Source of the DNA: Pseudomonas syringae CC1557
Lineage (GTDB): Bacteria > Pseudomonadota > Gammaproteobacteria > Pseudomonadales > Pseudomonadaceae
DNA length: 64,000 nt
Reading direction: 5' to 3'
Assembly (NCBI RefSeq): GCF_000452705.1
Contig: NZ_CP007014.1
Location: forward strand, 4,155,501-4,219,500
Shown: piece by piece, positions 1 through 7,647 of the stretch
Layout of the letters: each line of letters begins with the position of its first letter
Position numbering within the stretch: position 1 is the first letter of the stretch
Translations under genes and position numbers: made by a program
Notes under the pieces: model-generated
What the model was told of the DNA's origin: nothing
Seen by the model: the letters and a program-made list of their open reading frames with translations, nothing else
The model's database searches: none

Positions 1-312
1 ATGCTTGGCGGATGCCCGACGGGCCAGCGCCATCAGCGCCATGATGCCGCCTTCGCCCTGGTTGTCGGCACGCAGCACGAACGCCATGTACTTGAAAGAC
101 ACCACCCAGATCAGCGACCAGAAGATCAGCGACAACACGCCGAGTATCGCGTCGTGGGTCACGTCCACACCGTAGCCGCCCTGAAACACTTCCTTGAGGG
201 TGTACAGCGGGCTGGTGCCAATATCCCCATAAACCACCCCCACTGCTGCGATCAGCAGCCCTATGGGCTTCGCAGTGCCTCCGGCATCGGCATGACTGTT
301 TGCTTGACTCAT
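1..312 (-). CDS. kup: Low-affinity potassium uptake protein Kup (5' part)
   Basis: This is the first 104 codons of a KUP/HAK/KT potassium transporter, cut by the window edge. The protein reads [12 protein letters not shown] at the start, then a first membrane segment ([12 protein letters not shown]) leading into the family signature [13 protein letters not shown] near residues 29-41, a second hydrophobic segment ([20 protein letters not shown]), and the RADNQGEGG loop typical of the family. Kup is an inner-membrane K+/H+ symporter. The ATG lies at 310-312 and reads leftward. It is divergent from the catalase gene and shares a 306 bp intergenic region with it. The identification is firm; nothing can be said about the missing C-terminal part. 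Confidence 0.95.
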   Translation of the reverse strand, partial: MSQANSHADAGGTAKPIGLLIAAVGVVYGDIGTSPLYTLKEVFQGGYGVDVTHDAILGVLSLIFWSLIWVVSFKYMAFVLRADNQGEGGIMALMALARRASAKH

Positions 313-618
313 CCACTACTCCCGGAAAACAGACATGAGGTTCAACAGACTGTGAACATCACAACACGTAACAATTCAGATTCAGCCAGACATTGACACG
401 CCCGACCTCGAAGGCGCGAAGCATAACGCAGCATTGGCTGTAATTCTTGGTGAAACGCATGTCACCCCCATGAACAGGCCTTTACGGCTTCTCGCTGAGC
501 GACTTTTAATGAACGGTGCCAATAGCGGCCGGTCACTTGGATAAGCCTGTCGCTATTGAGGTCATCAATCACCGCATCGACGTCCGGCCGCCCTGACTAT
601 CCTGACCGAGAAGCACCT
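313..618. promoter_or_regulatory. Divergent kup / catalase intergenic region
   Basis: These 306 bases separate the leftward kup start from the rightward catalase start, so promoters for both must lie here. I see no open frame with coding character, no strong terminator and no convincing -35/-10 pair. A GAGAAG stretch just upstream of the catalase ATG at 619 is a plausible ribosome binding site. Confidence 0.4.
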
Positions 619-1710
619 ATGACCCAGCGAGATCTGACTGTCCAGCCGTTACGCTTCCAGCCTTCGTTTGAAGTCATCCCGGATGATGAAGCGCAGACCA
701 GCCAACAACTGGTCGAAGCGATGCATTCCATCCTGGAAACCACTTTTCAGGACACCGGACACGCCATTCGTAGCGTGCATGCCAAAGCTCACGGGCTGCT
801 GCGTGGCCACATTCAAGTGTATGACGACCTGCCCGAGCCCTTGGCGCAAGGTGCATTCGCGAAACCCGGCAGCCTGCCGGTCATCATGCGATTTTCAACC
901 AACCCTGGCGATATCCTCGACGACAAAGTCTCAACACCGAGAGGTCTTGCCATCAAGTTGGTCGGCGTCGAGGGTGCACGACTGCCTGGTAGTGCAGCGG
1001 CAACGACTCAGGACTTCGTCATGCAAAACGCCAAGGCATTCACCGCCAAAGACCCCAAGGCATTCTTGAAGACCCTGAAGTTGCTGGCCAGGACAACTGA
1101 CAAAGCGCCCGGCATGAAGAAGGCACTGTCTGCCGTATTGCGCGGTATCGAGTCCGTGATCGAATCCGCAGGAGGTGAAAGCGGCACGTTGAAAAGCCTC
1201 GGCGGACACCCGACTACCCATGTACTTGGCGAGACCTTCAACACTGTTGTGCCCTTTCTGTACGGGCCTTACTACGCCAAGCTGAGCGTAGTACCGATCT
1301 CCCCCGAGCTGGTGGCGCTGACTGACCAGGCCGTGGATCTGAAAGATAATCCGGACGGCTTGCGCGAAGCCATAAAAGCGTTCTTCCTCGAAAACGATGC
1401 CAGCTGGGAAGTACGTATCCAGCTCGCCACAGATCCGGAAAAGATGCCTATTGAGGACGCATCGGTCGTTTGGCCGGAAGACCTCAGCCCTTACGTCGCG
1501 GTGGCCAGAATCGACGTTCCCCGTCAGTCCTCATGGTCTGAAAAAAGCGTTCAGGAAATCGATGAAGCCATGGCCTTCAGTCCATGGCACGGCCTGGAAG
1601 CACATCGCCCGCTGGGCGGAGTCATGCGCGTGCGCAAACCTGCCTATGAACACTCTGCCGGGTTTCGCAGGCAGCATAACGGCTGCCCAATGCATGAGCC
1701 GCGGGGCTGA
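619..1710 (+). CDS. Minimal (SrpA-like) catalase family protein
   Basis: This 363-residue protein belongs to the small heme catalase clade, shorter than the roughly 480-700 residues of typical monofunctional catalases. The catalase core begins with a conserved VHAK element, with His54 in the place of the distal heme histidine, and continues through IMRFSTNPGD and GLAIKLVGV, the region that lines the heme pocket. Near the end, RVRKPAY places Tyr343 where the proximal heme ligand is expected. No signal peptide is visible, so it is probably cytoplasmic. ATG 619 was chosen over an upstream TTG at 556 because GAGAAG precedes it and the extra 21 residues look non-coding. The likely role is peroxide or organic peroxide breakdown; the true substrate is uncertain. 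Confidence 0.85.
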   Translation: MTQRDLTVQPLRFQPSFEVIPDDEAQTSQQLVEAMHSILETTFQDTGHAIRSVHAKAHGLLRGHIQVYDDLPEPLAQGAFAKPGSLPVIMRFSTNPGDILDDKVSTPRGLAIKLVGVEGARLPGSAAATTQDFVMQNAKAFTAKDPKAFLKTLKLLARTTDKAPGMKKALSAVLRGIESVIESAGGESGTLKSLGGHPTTHVLGETFNTVVPFLYGPYYAKLSVVPISPELVALTDQAVDLKDNPDGLREAIKAFFLENDASWEVRIQLATDPEKMPIEDASVVWPEDLSPYVAVARIDVPRQSSWSEKSVQEIDEAMAFSPWHGLEAHRPLGGVMRVRKPAYEHSAGFRRQHNGCPMHEPRG

Positions 1711-1734
1711 CAAAGTGTCCGCTCACCTGCTTCC

Positions 1735-1763
1735 TTGCAGATTTTTGAGTATAGCCCTATCAT
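1735..1763 (+). promoter_or_regulatory. Putative sigma-70 promoter of the toxin-antitoxin operon
   Basis: TTGCAG at 1735-1740 and TATCAT at 1758-1763 are separated by exactly 17 bases, about 35 bases before the toxin start. The ATAG/CTAT arms at 1751-1760 sit between and into the -10 element and could form part of an autoregulatory operator. The assignment rests on motif and position only. Confidence 0.5.
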
Positions 1764-1796
1764 CCAAGTACGCCAATGACGCACACAAGGGATTGA

Positions 1797-2111
1797 ATGA
1801 TCTTCATCGAAACTCCCGTATTCACTTCGGACCTCAGAGATCATTTGGATGACGAAGCATATAGGGCTCTACAAACCTACCTCGCTGAGCATCCAGAATC
1901 TGGAGCTCTTATTGAAGATACTGGGGGCCTGCGAAAAATCCGCTGGGCGGCTCATGGCAAGGGAAAAAGCGGGGGTGTGCGAGTTATTTATTACCATGTC
2001 TCTGCGCGATACCAGATACGCATGATTTTGATCTATCGCAAAGGAATTCAGGATTCGCTGACTGACAAACAGAAGGCTCAGCTTCGTGCTCTCAACAACG
2101 GGTGGAAATGA
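1797..2111 (+). CDS. RelE/HigB2-type toxin of a type II toxin-antitoxin pair
   Basis: This 104-residue basic protein is of the RelE/ParE superfamily, closest in pattern to the HigB2-like branch: an N-terminal TPVFTSDL strand-helix start, a central GGLRKIRW stretch, then GGVRVIYYHVS and IRMILIYRKG strands, and the terminal DSLTDKQKAQLR helix. Members are mRNA endonucleases that act on translating ribosomes, kept silent by binding the adjacent antitoxin. Its stop codon overlaps the next gene's ATG (ATGA at 2108-2111), implying translational coupling. The toxin-first order is typical of higBA-like modules. A good promoter lies just upstream at 1735-1763. Activity is inferred; active-site residues of this branch are poorly conserved. 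Confidence 0.85.
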   Translation: MIFIETPVFTSDLRDHLDDEAYRALQTYLAEHPESGALIEDTGGLRKIRWAAHGKGKSGGVRVIYYHVSARYQIRMILIYRKGIQDSLTDKQKAQLRALNNGWK

Positions 2112-2434
2112 TGGAAAAAAATCTCTTTGATCGCCTTGTAGAAAGCATGACCGAGATGGACGAGATAGATCGCGGTGAGCGTCGGCCCTCGCGTGAATTC
2201 CATATCGATGCCCTTCAAGTCAAAAAAATCAGACAAGCGACAGGTCTTTCCCAGGCAACCTTTGCCAAGCGCATTGATGTCGCAGTCGGGACACTTCGTA
2301 ATTGGGAGCAGGGACGACGCGAACCTGAGGGGCCAGCGCGTGCATTGCTTCGAGCGATACACAATGATCCCGAGCACGTTCTTGCAGCATTGAGTTTTAA
2401 CGGGGATGAACTCGCAGACACGAAGCTGAACTGA
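2108..2434 (+). CDS. NadS-family helix-turn-helix antitoxin
   Basis: This roughly 108-residue protein has a Cro/C1-type DNA-binding domain in its second half: LQVKKIRQATGLSQATFAKR followed by VAVGTLRNWEQGRREPEGPA, with a terminal helix LLRAIHNDPEHVLAAL. The sequence matches the NadS pattern found as partner of RelE/HigB2-type toxins. It should neutralise the upstream toxin and repress the shared promoter. The start at 2108 overlaps the toxin stop codon; a second ATG at 2111 and a GTG at 2102 are also possible. The acidic, flexible N-terminal segment (DRLVESMTEMDEIDRGE) is a plausible toxin-binding region, by analogy with related antitoxins. Confidence 0.85.
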   Translation: MMEKNLFDRLVESMTEMDEIDRGERRPSREFHIDALQVKKIRQATGLSQATFAKRIDVAVGTLRNWEQGRREPEGPARALLRAIHNDPEHVLAALSFNGDELADTKLN

Positions 2435-2733
2435 ATAGAGTTACCGTCAAAGCTCATTTGCTCTGCCGCATTTGGCACTACGTTATAAAGAAGACGTGAA
2501 CCCGTGTACGGGTCAACAAGCCTTAAGGGGCCAAGGGCGTGCCAGGCCATAAAACCTCCAGCATTTCCGCTTTTGTTGCATATCGCGTCTCACACCCATC
2601 GCAATTCTCACCCTAACGCTGGTCATCCCGCCCGCTCACCGCTAGAATTGCGCACTTTTTGATCAGAGGCGCACCCAGCGCCCAGTCGGTGCCTGCGCTT
2701 TGCGCCTGGGCGCCCTTCACGCCGAGGTTTGCC

Positions 2734-4077
2734 ATGTCCACCGTTACCACGCCGTCCGCCCCCAAGGTCGGATTCGTTTCTCTGGGTTGCCCGAAGGCGC
2801 TCGTTGATTCCGAACGCATCCTGACCCAACTGCGCATGGAAGGTTACGAAGTCGTTGCGACCTACGAGGACGCTGACGTGGTCGTGGTCAATACCTGCGG
2901 CTTCATCGACACGGCCAAGGCCGAGTCGCTGGAGGTGATCGGTGAAGCGATCAAGGAAAACGGCAAGGTGATCGTGACCGGCTGTATGGGCGTCGATGCG
3001 AGCGTCATTCGCAACGTACACCCGAGCGTGCTGTCGGTGACCGGCCCGCAGCAGTACGAGCAGGTGGTCAATGCCGTGCACGACGTGGTGCCGCCACGCA
3101 AGGATCACAATCCGCTGATCGACCTGGTGCCGCCACAAGGCATCAAGCTGACACCGCGCCATTACGCTTATCTGAAAATCTCCGAAGGCTGCAATCACAG
3201 CTGCAGCTTCTGCATCATCCCGTCGATGCGCGGCAAGCTGGTCAGCCGCCCGGTTGGCGACGTGCTGGACGAAGCCAAGCGTCTGGTTAAATCCGGTGTG
3301 AAAGAGCTGCTGGTGATTTCTCAGGACACCAGCGCCTACGGCGTCGATGTCAAATACCGCACTGGATTCTGGGACGGCCAGCCAATCAAGACCCGCATGA
3401 CAGAGTTGTGTCAGGCACTCGGCTCGATGGGCGTCTGGGTTCGCCTGCACTACGTCTACCCGTATCCGCACGTCGACGAACTGATTCCGCTGATGGCAGC
3501 CGGCAAGATCCTGCCGTACCTGGATATTCCGTTCCAGCACGCCAGCCCGAAAATCCTCAAACTGATGAAGCGCCCGGCCTTCGAAGACAAGACCCTGGCA
3601 CGCATCAAGAACTGGCGCGAACAGTGCCCTGAGCTGATTATCCGCTCGACGTTCATTGTCGGCTTCCCTGGCGAAACCGAAGAAGACTTCCAGTACCTGC
3701 TGGACTGGCTGACCGAGGCCCAACTGGATCGCGTCGGCTGTTTCCAGTACTCGCCGGTCGAAGGCGCGCCTGCCAATCTGCTGGACGCCGCCATCGTGCC
3801 GGATGACGTCAAGCAGGATCGCTGGGACCGTTTCATGGCTCATCAGCAGGCAATCAGCGCTGCACGCCTGCAAATGAAGATCGGCAAGGAAATCGAAGTA
3901 CTGATCGACGAAGTCGACGAACGCGGCGCCGTGGGCCGTTGCTTCTTCGACGCACCGGAAATCGATGGCAACGTCTTTATCGGTCTGGACGATGACAGCA
4001 CTGTCCAGCCTGGCGACAAGATCATGTGCCGCGTGACCGATGCCGATGAATACGACCTGTGGGCCGAGGTGCTCTAA
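2734..4077 (+). CDS. rimO: Ribosomal protein S12 methylthiotransferase RimO
   Basis: RimO is a radical-SAM enzyme that adds a methylthio group to an aspartate of ribosomal protein S12. The 447-residue protein shows the three family blocks: an N-terminal UPF0004 domain with cysteines in [17 protein letters not shown] and TGCMG that binds one 4Fe-4S cluster; the radical-SAM motif CxxxCxxC at residues 153, 157 and 160 (GCNHSCSFC) for the second cluster; and a C-terminal TRAM domain ([17 protein letters not shown] onward). ATG 2734 was chosen because [14 protein letters not shown] matches RimO N-termini; the in-frame extension to 2659 is not family-like. It stands alone, followed by a strong terminator. 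Confidence 0.97.
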   Translation: MSTVTTPSAPKVGFVSLGCPKALVDSERILTQLRMEGYEVVATYEDADVVVVNTCGFIDTAKAESLEVIGEAIKENGKVIVTGCMGVDASVIRNVHPSVLSVTGPQQYEQVVNAVHDVVPPRKDHNPLIDLVPPQGIKLTPRHYAYLKISEGCNHSCSFCIIPSMRGKLVSRPVGDVLDEAKRLVKSGVKELLVISQDTSAYGVDVKYRTGFWDGQPIKTRMTELCQALGSMGVWVRLHYVYPYPHVDELIPLMAAGKILPYLDIPFQHASPKILKLMKRPAFEDKTLARIKNWREQCPELIIRSTFIVGFPGETEEDFQYLLDWLTEAQLDRVGCFQYSPVEGAPANLLDAAIVPDDVKQDRWDRFMAHQQAISAARLQMKIGKEIEVLIDEVDERGAVGRCFFDAPEIDGNVFIGLDDDSTVQPGDKIMCRVTDADEYDLWAEVL

Positions 4078-4110
4078 AGGTGCTCTAAGCTTCGCAGTAC
4101 AAGCGGTTCG

Positions 4111-4146
4111 AAAAAGCCCTGCCTCTGAAACGGCAGGGCTTTTTTA
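4111..4146 (+). terminator. Rho-independent terminator of rimO
   Basis: The arms AGCCCTGCC and GGCAGGGCT flank the loop TCTGAAAC and are followed by six T. An A-run precedes the stem, so it could act in both directions. It lies about 35 bases after the rimO stop. Confidence 0.9.
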
Positions 4147-4192
4147 TGCGCAATTGTTGTCTATGCAAAATCGGCAATAAGGAGCGACCGAG

Positions 4193-4633
4193 ATGCAGTT
4201 ATATGCCCCGCGCAAAGAGGATTATCCAGAACTCAGTGATGTCTGGGAGCGCTCGGTGCGCGCCACTCACGACTTCATGCCCGAGGCCTACATCGTCAGG
4301 CTCAGGGCATTGCTGACGCAGTACCTGGACAGCGTGACACTATTCTGTACTCGTGATGATGCGTCGAACATCACTGGCTTTGCGGGCGTCAACCGACGCA
4401 AGCTGGACATGCTGTTCATTGCGCCGGAACACCGGCATCAAGGCCTCGGGAGCTTCCTGCTGCAGCATGCTATCCAGCATTTCGGTATCGTCGAGCTGGA
4501 CGTGAACGAACAGAATCCTCAAGCGTTCGGCTTCTACTGCAAGCATGGCTTCAAAATCGTCAGGCGCTCGGAAATGGATGGTCTTGGCAACCCCTATCCC
4601 ATGCTCAGGATGCGTCTCGACGGCCGGGATTGA
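4193..4633 (+). CDS. GNAT family N-acetyltransferase (YjaB-like)
   Basis: This 146-residue single-domain acetyltransferase carries the acetyl-CoA-binding motif A, RHQGLGS at residues 81-87, preceded by the strand LDMLFIAPEH. The C-terminal half has VNEQNPQAFGFYCKHGFKIV, the alpha-4/beta-5 region that closes the cofactor site in this family. Overall the pattern resembles the E. coli YjaB type. It transfers an acetyl group from acetyl-CoA to an amine, but the substrate cannot be read from the sequence. AAGGAGCGACC immediately before the ATG is a strong ribosome binding site. It is preceded by the rimO terminator and so is probably transcribed from its own promoter. Confidence 0.85.
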   Translation: MQLYAPRKEDYPELSDVWERSVRATHDFMPEAYIVRLRALLTQYLDSVTLFCTRDDASNITGFAGVNRRKLDMLFIAPEHRHQGLGSFLLQHAIQHFGIVELDVNEQNPQAFGFYCKHGFKIVRRSEMDGLGNPYPMLRMRLDGRD

Positions 4634-4726
4634 AGCCGATTGCCGCACAATTGCAATGTTGCAGCGATTAACCGGGCTTGGGCGGTTACAATGGTGCCTT
4701 TCTCATCAGTAAGCGGCTTTTTTGTC

Positions 4727-5437
4727 ATGACAGACCCCATTCGCCTTTCCAAACGCCTTATCGAACTGGTGGGCTGCTCCCGCCGGGAGGCCGAGCTGTT
4801 TATCGAGGGTGGCTGGGTCACTGTGGATGGCGTAGTTATCGAAGAGCCGCATTTCAAGGTCAGCACCCAGAAAGTCGAGCTTAGCCCAGACGCCAAGGCC
4901 GACTCTCCGGAACCCGTGACCATCATCCTGCACAAGCCAGCATCGGCCAGCGCCGAAAGCGCCTTGCAGATGATCACCCCGGGCACCCTTTCCGAAGAAC
5001 ACAGCTACAGCAAGCGTCCGCTCAAAGGCCACTTCATGCGCCTCGAACCGATTTCGAGCCTGCAAGCCGACGCCAGCGGCCTGATGGTATTCAGCCAGGA
5101 CTGGAAAATCCTGCGCAAGCTCACCGATGACCGCAGCAAGATCGAGCAGGAATATGTCGTGGAAATCTCGGGGGACATGGTTGCCCACGGCCTGAACCGT
5201 CTTAATCACGGCCTGACCTACAAAGGCAAGGAATTGCCAGCCGTGAAGGCCAGCTGGCAGAACGAAAACCGTCTGCGCTTCGCCATGAAAAATCCGCAGC
5301 CCGGTGTCATCGCGCAGTTGTGTGAAGCCGTCGGCCTGAAAATCGTCTCCATCCGCCGCATTCGCATTGGCGGCGTGTCAATGGGCAAGCTGCCGGAAGG
5401 TCAATGGCGCTACATGACGAGCAAGGAAAAGTTCTGA
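4727..5437 (+). CDS. S4-domain pseudouridine synthase-like protein with degenerate active site
   Basis: This 236-residue protein has the architecture of the RsuA/RluB/RluE/RluF family: an N-terminal S4 RNA-binding domain (RLSKRLIELVGCSRREAELFIEGGW broken across residues 6-30), a linker, and a synthase-like domain. The family motif with the catalytic Asp, normally GRLDxxTxGL, reads LQADASGL at residues 112-119, so Gln113 stands in the Asp position. The later motif, normally NRQIRRM, reads PGVIAQLCEAV. The C-terminal RIRIGGVSMGKLPEGQWR matches the family well. It therefore looks like an RNA-binding protein descended from a synthase, or a synthase with a shifted Asp115. ATG 4727 begins MTDPIRLSKR; longer starts look non-coding. 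Confidence 0.75.
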   Translation: MTDPIRLSKRLIELVGCSRREAELFIEGGWVTVDGVVIEEPHFKVSTQKVELSPDAKADSPEPVTIILHKPASASAESALQMITPGTLSEEHSYSKRPLKGHFMRLEPISSLQADASGLMVFSQDWKILRKLTDDRSKIEQEYVVEISGDMVAHGLNRLNHGLTYKGKELPAVKASWQNENRLRFAMKNPQPGVIAQLCEAVGLKIVSIRRIRIGGVSMGKLPEGQWRYMTSKEKF

Positions 5438-5513
5438 CCGCCGCACACCACCTTATCAAAGCGCGCGTGATTGTCTTCACGCGCCGCCATACGACTATCA
5501 GGACTCACGCCAT

Positions 5514-5975
5514 ATGATGAACAACGATGTATTGCGCAGCGTGCGCTACATGCTCGATATCAGCGACAGCAAGGTTGTCGACATCACCGCGCTGACCGGC
5601 TTTGAAGTGTCGAAAAGCGACGTCATCGCCTTCATGAAAAAAGACGAAGAGGAAGGTTACCTCGATTGCAGCGATGAGATCATGGCGCATTTCCTCGACG
5701 GCCTGGTCTACTTCAAACGTGGCAAGGACGAAAGCCGTGCGCCGCAGCCAATCGAGCTGCCGATCACCAACAACATCGTTCTGAAAAAACTGCGCGTGGC
5801 GTTCGAGCTGAAAGAAGACGACATGCACGCCATCCTCAAATCCGTCGACTTTCCGGTCTCCAAGCCAGAGCTGAGTGCGCTGTTCCGCAAGGTTGGGCAT
5901 ACCAATTACCGCGCGTGCGGTGATCAACTGTTGCGCAACTTCCTCAAGGGTCTGACCCTGCGCGTTCGTGGCTGA
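5514..5975 (+). CDS. DUF1456 family protein (YehS-like)
   Basis: This 153-residue protein contains two copies of the DUF1456 repeat. The first begins NNDVLRSVRYMLDISDSKVVD and ends with FLDGLVYFKRGK; the second begins TNNIVLKKLRVAFELKEDDM and ends with FLKGLTLRVRG. Both share the pattern N..LR.LR....L....M..I, a serine-containing middle and a terminal FL.GL. E. coli YehS has the same layout. No biochemical role is established for the family. The gene starts with tandem ATGs at 5514 and 5517 after the SD-like stretch AGGACT. It ends 13 bases before trmO, so the two are probably co-transcribed. Confidence 0.85.
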   Translation: MMNNDVLRSVRYMLDISDSKVVDITALTGFEVSKSDVIAFMKKDEEEGYLDCSDEIMAHFLDGLVYFKRGKDESRAPQPIELPITNNIVLKKLRVAFELKEDDMHAILKSVDFPVSKPELSALFRKVGHTNYRACGDQLLRNFLKGLTLRVRG

Positions 5976-5988
5976 ATCGGCTGATACC

Positions 5989-6696
5989 ATGAGCTACAAC
6001 GTTTCCCCTGTCGGTTACGTGCGCTCCTGTTTCAAGGAGAAGTTCGCCATCCCGCGCCAGCCGCAGCTGGCTCCGGCAGCACGCGGGGTGCTGGAACTGG
6101 TGGCACCTTTCGATCAGGGAGAAGCTGTTCAGGGCTTGGAGCAGGTCAGCCATGTGTGGCTGTTGTTCCTGTTTCATCTGGCGCTGGAAGACAAACCGCG
6201 CCTTAAAGTGCGCCCTCCCCGCCTTGGTGGCAACCAGTCTATGGGAGTGTTCGCAACGCGCGCCACACATCGCCCCAACGGCATCGGGCAATCGGTGGTC
6301 AAGCTGGACAAGGTCGAACCCGGACGCCTCTGGCTGTCGGGCATTGATCTGCTGGACGGCACACCCGTGCTGGACATCAAGCCTTACGTGCCCTATGCGG
6401 ATGCCGTCAGCGAAGCACGCAACGATATCGCCAGCGCGGCACCAGAACTGATTCCGGTGCAGTGGCAGGACGCAGCGCTCGTACAGGCCCACGAACACGC
6501 ACTACGCCTGAACGAGCCTTTGGTGGAGTTGATCGAACAATGCCTGGCTCAAGATCCGCGCCCGGCCTATCAGTTGCCCACGCCGGAACGCCGCTACGGC
6601 GCCCGGTTCTGGGATCTGGATGTGCGCTGGCATTACCCGCAGGCGGGTGCCATCCGTGTGCTTGAAGTGACGCTGGCGACAAATTCCGCGCACTAA
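5989..6696 (+). CDS. trmO: tRNA (N6-threonylcarbamoyladenosine-37) N6-methyltransferase TrmO
   Basis: TrmO (TsaA/YaeB family) methylates N6-threonylcarbamoyladenosine at position 37 of certain tRNAs, using S-adenosylmethionine. The 235-residue protein opens with the characteristic beta-barrel start (VSPVGYVRSCFKEKFAIPRQ), and carries the diagnostic motif HRPNGIG at residues 94-100, followed by LWLSGIDLLDGTPVLDIKPY, the second conserved block. ATG 5989 is preferred; a GTG at 5968 would overlap the DUF1456 gene by eight bases. It ends just before a bidirectional hairpin shared with fpr. Together with tcdA and the DTW protein elsewhere in the window it makes three tRNA-modification genes. Confidence 0.93.
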   Translation: MSYNVSPVGYVRSCFKEKFAIPRQPQLAPAARGVLELVAPFDQGEAVQGLEQVSHVWLLFLFHLALEDKPRLKVRPPRLGGNQSMGVFATRATHRPNGIGQSVVKLDKVEPGRLWLSGIDLLDGTPVLDIKPYVPYADAVSEARNDIASAAPELIPVQWQDAALVQAHEHALRLNEPLVELIEQCLAQDPRPAYQLPTPERRYGARFWDLDVRWHYPQAGAIRVLEVTLATNSAH

Positions 6697-6698
6697 AA

Positions 6699-6730
6699 AC
6701 CCGCCTGATCCTTTCAAGGATGAGGCGGGT
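6699..6730. terminator. Bidirectional terminator between trmO and fpr
   Basis: The arms ACCCGCCTGATCC and GGATGAGGCGGGT form a long stem with the loop TTTCAA and one internal mismatch. It is preceded by AAAAA on the plus strand. It sits between the convergent ends of trmO and fpr and can serve both. Confidence 0.8.
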
Positions 6731-6744
6731 CTTCATGGACCGAC

Positions 6745-7524
6745 CTACTTCTCGACGAATGCACGCTCGATCAGATAATCACCCGGCTCACGCATGCGTG
6801 GCGAGACGGTCAGACCGAAGCTGTTCAGCACTTCGCTGGTTTCGTCGAGCATGCTCGGGCTGCCGCACAGCATGGCGCGGTCATCCTGAGGATTGATCGG
6901 CGGCAGGCCGATGTCACTGAACAGCTTGCCACTGCGCATCAGATCGGTCAGTCGACCTTCGTTCTCGAACGGCTCGCGTGTGACCGTCGGGTAGTAGATC
7001 AGCTTGTCACGCAGCGCTTCACCGAAAAACTCGTTCTGCGGCAGATGCTCGGTGATGAATTCGCGATAAGCGACTTCGTTCACGTAACGCACACCGTGGC
7101 ACAGGATGACCTTCTCGAAACGCTCGTAGGTTTCAGGGTCCTGAATCACGCTCATGAACGGCGCCAGACCGGTGCCGGTGCTCAATAGATAAAGATGCTT
7201 GCCTGGCTTGAGGTCGTCCAGCACCAAGGTGCCCGTAGGTTTTTTGCTGATGATGATTTCATCGCCTTCCTTCAGGTGCTGCAACTGCGAGGTCAGCGGG
7301 CCGTCCGGCACCTTGATACTGAAGAACTCCAGATGCTCTTCCCAGTTCGGGCTGGCAATCGAGTAGGCGCGCATGAGCGGACGACCGTTGGGCTGCTGCA
7401 GACCGATCATGACAAATTGACCGTTCTCGAAGCGCAAGCCTGGGTCGCGGGTGCACTTGAAACTGAAGAGGGTGTCGTTCCAGTGGTGGACGCTGAGGAC
7501 ACGCTCGTGGTTCATGTTGCTCAT
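6745..7524 (-). CDS. fpr: Ferredoxin/flavodoxin-NADP+ reductase
   Basis: Fpr passes electrons between NADPH and ferredoxin or flavodoxin through FAD, in the cytoplasm. The 259-residue protein shows the FAD-binding RAYS motif at residues 52-55, the NADP-binding GTGLAP at 117-122 and the end AFVEK, which marks the bacterial subclass seen in Azotobacter and Pseudomonas reductases. MSNMNHERVL is the likely start; a second ATG lies at codon 4. The gene is divergent from the LysR-type gene at 7648, matching the known Pseudomonas fpr-finR arrangement in which FinR activates fpr under superoxide or paraquat stress. That regulatory claim is knowledge of the family, not shown here. Confidence 0.96.
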   Translation of the reverse strand: MSNMNHERVLSVHHWNDTLFSFKCTRDPGLRFENGQFVMIGLQQPNGRPLMRAYSIASPNWEEHLEFFSIKVPDGPLTSQLQHLKEGDEIIISKKPTGTLVLDDLKPGKHLYLLSTGTGLAPFMSVIQDPETYERFEKVILCHGVRYVNEVAYREFITEHLPQNEFFGEALRDKLIYYPTVTREPFENEGRLTDLMRSGKLFSDIGLPPINPQDDRAMLCGSPSMLDETSEVLNSFGLTVSPRMREPGDYLIERAFVEK

Positions 7525-7647
7525 GTACGTGAGGACTCCTGAAAAAATAGTGCGCGCAGAAGCACTGCGCTATTGCGCGACATTCTAGTGGCAGACAGAA
7601 TATCTGTTAAATGAATTATTAAGATATAGGTAATCGGTTATATAGAT
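7525..7647. promoter_or_regulatory. fpr-finR divergent control region
   Basis: This 123-base region holds both divergent promoters. An AT-rich segment at 7600-7627 contains ATATCT and AGATAT arms 16 bases apart, and a second dyad-like stretch (ATAGGTAATCGGTTAT) follows at 7625-7640. Either could be the binding site of the LysR-type regulator; LysR sites are usually of T-N11-A type. The exact site is an inference. Confidence 0.5.
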
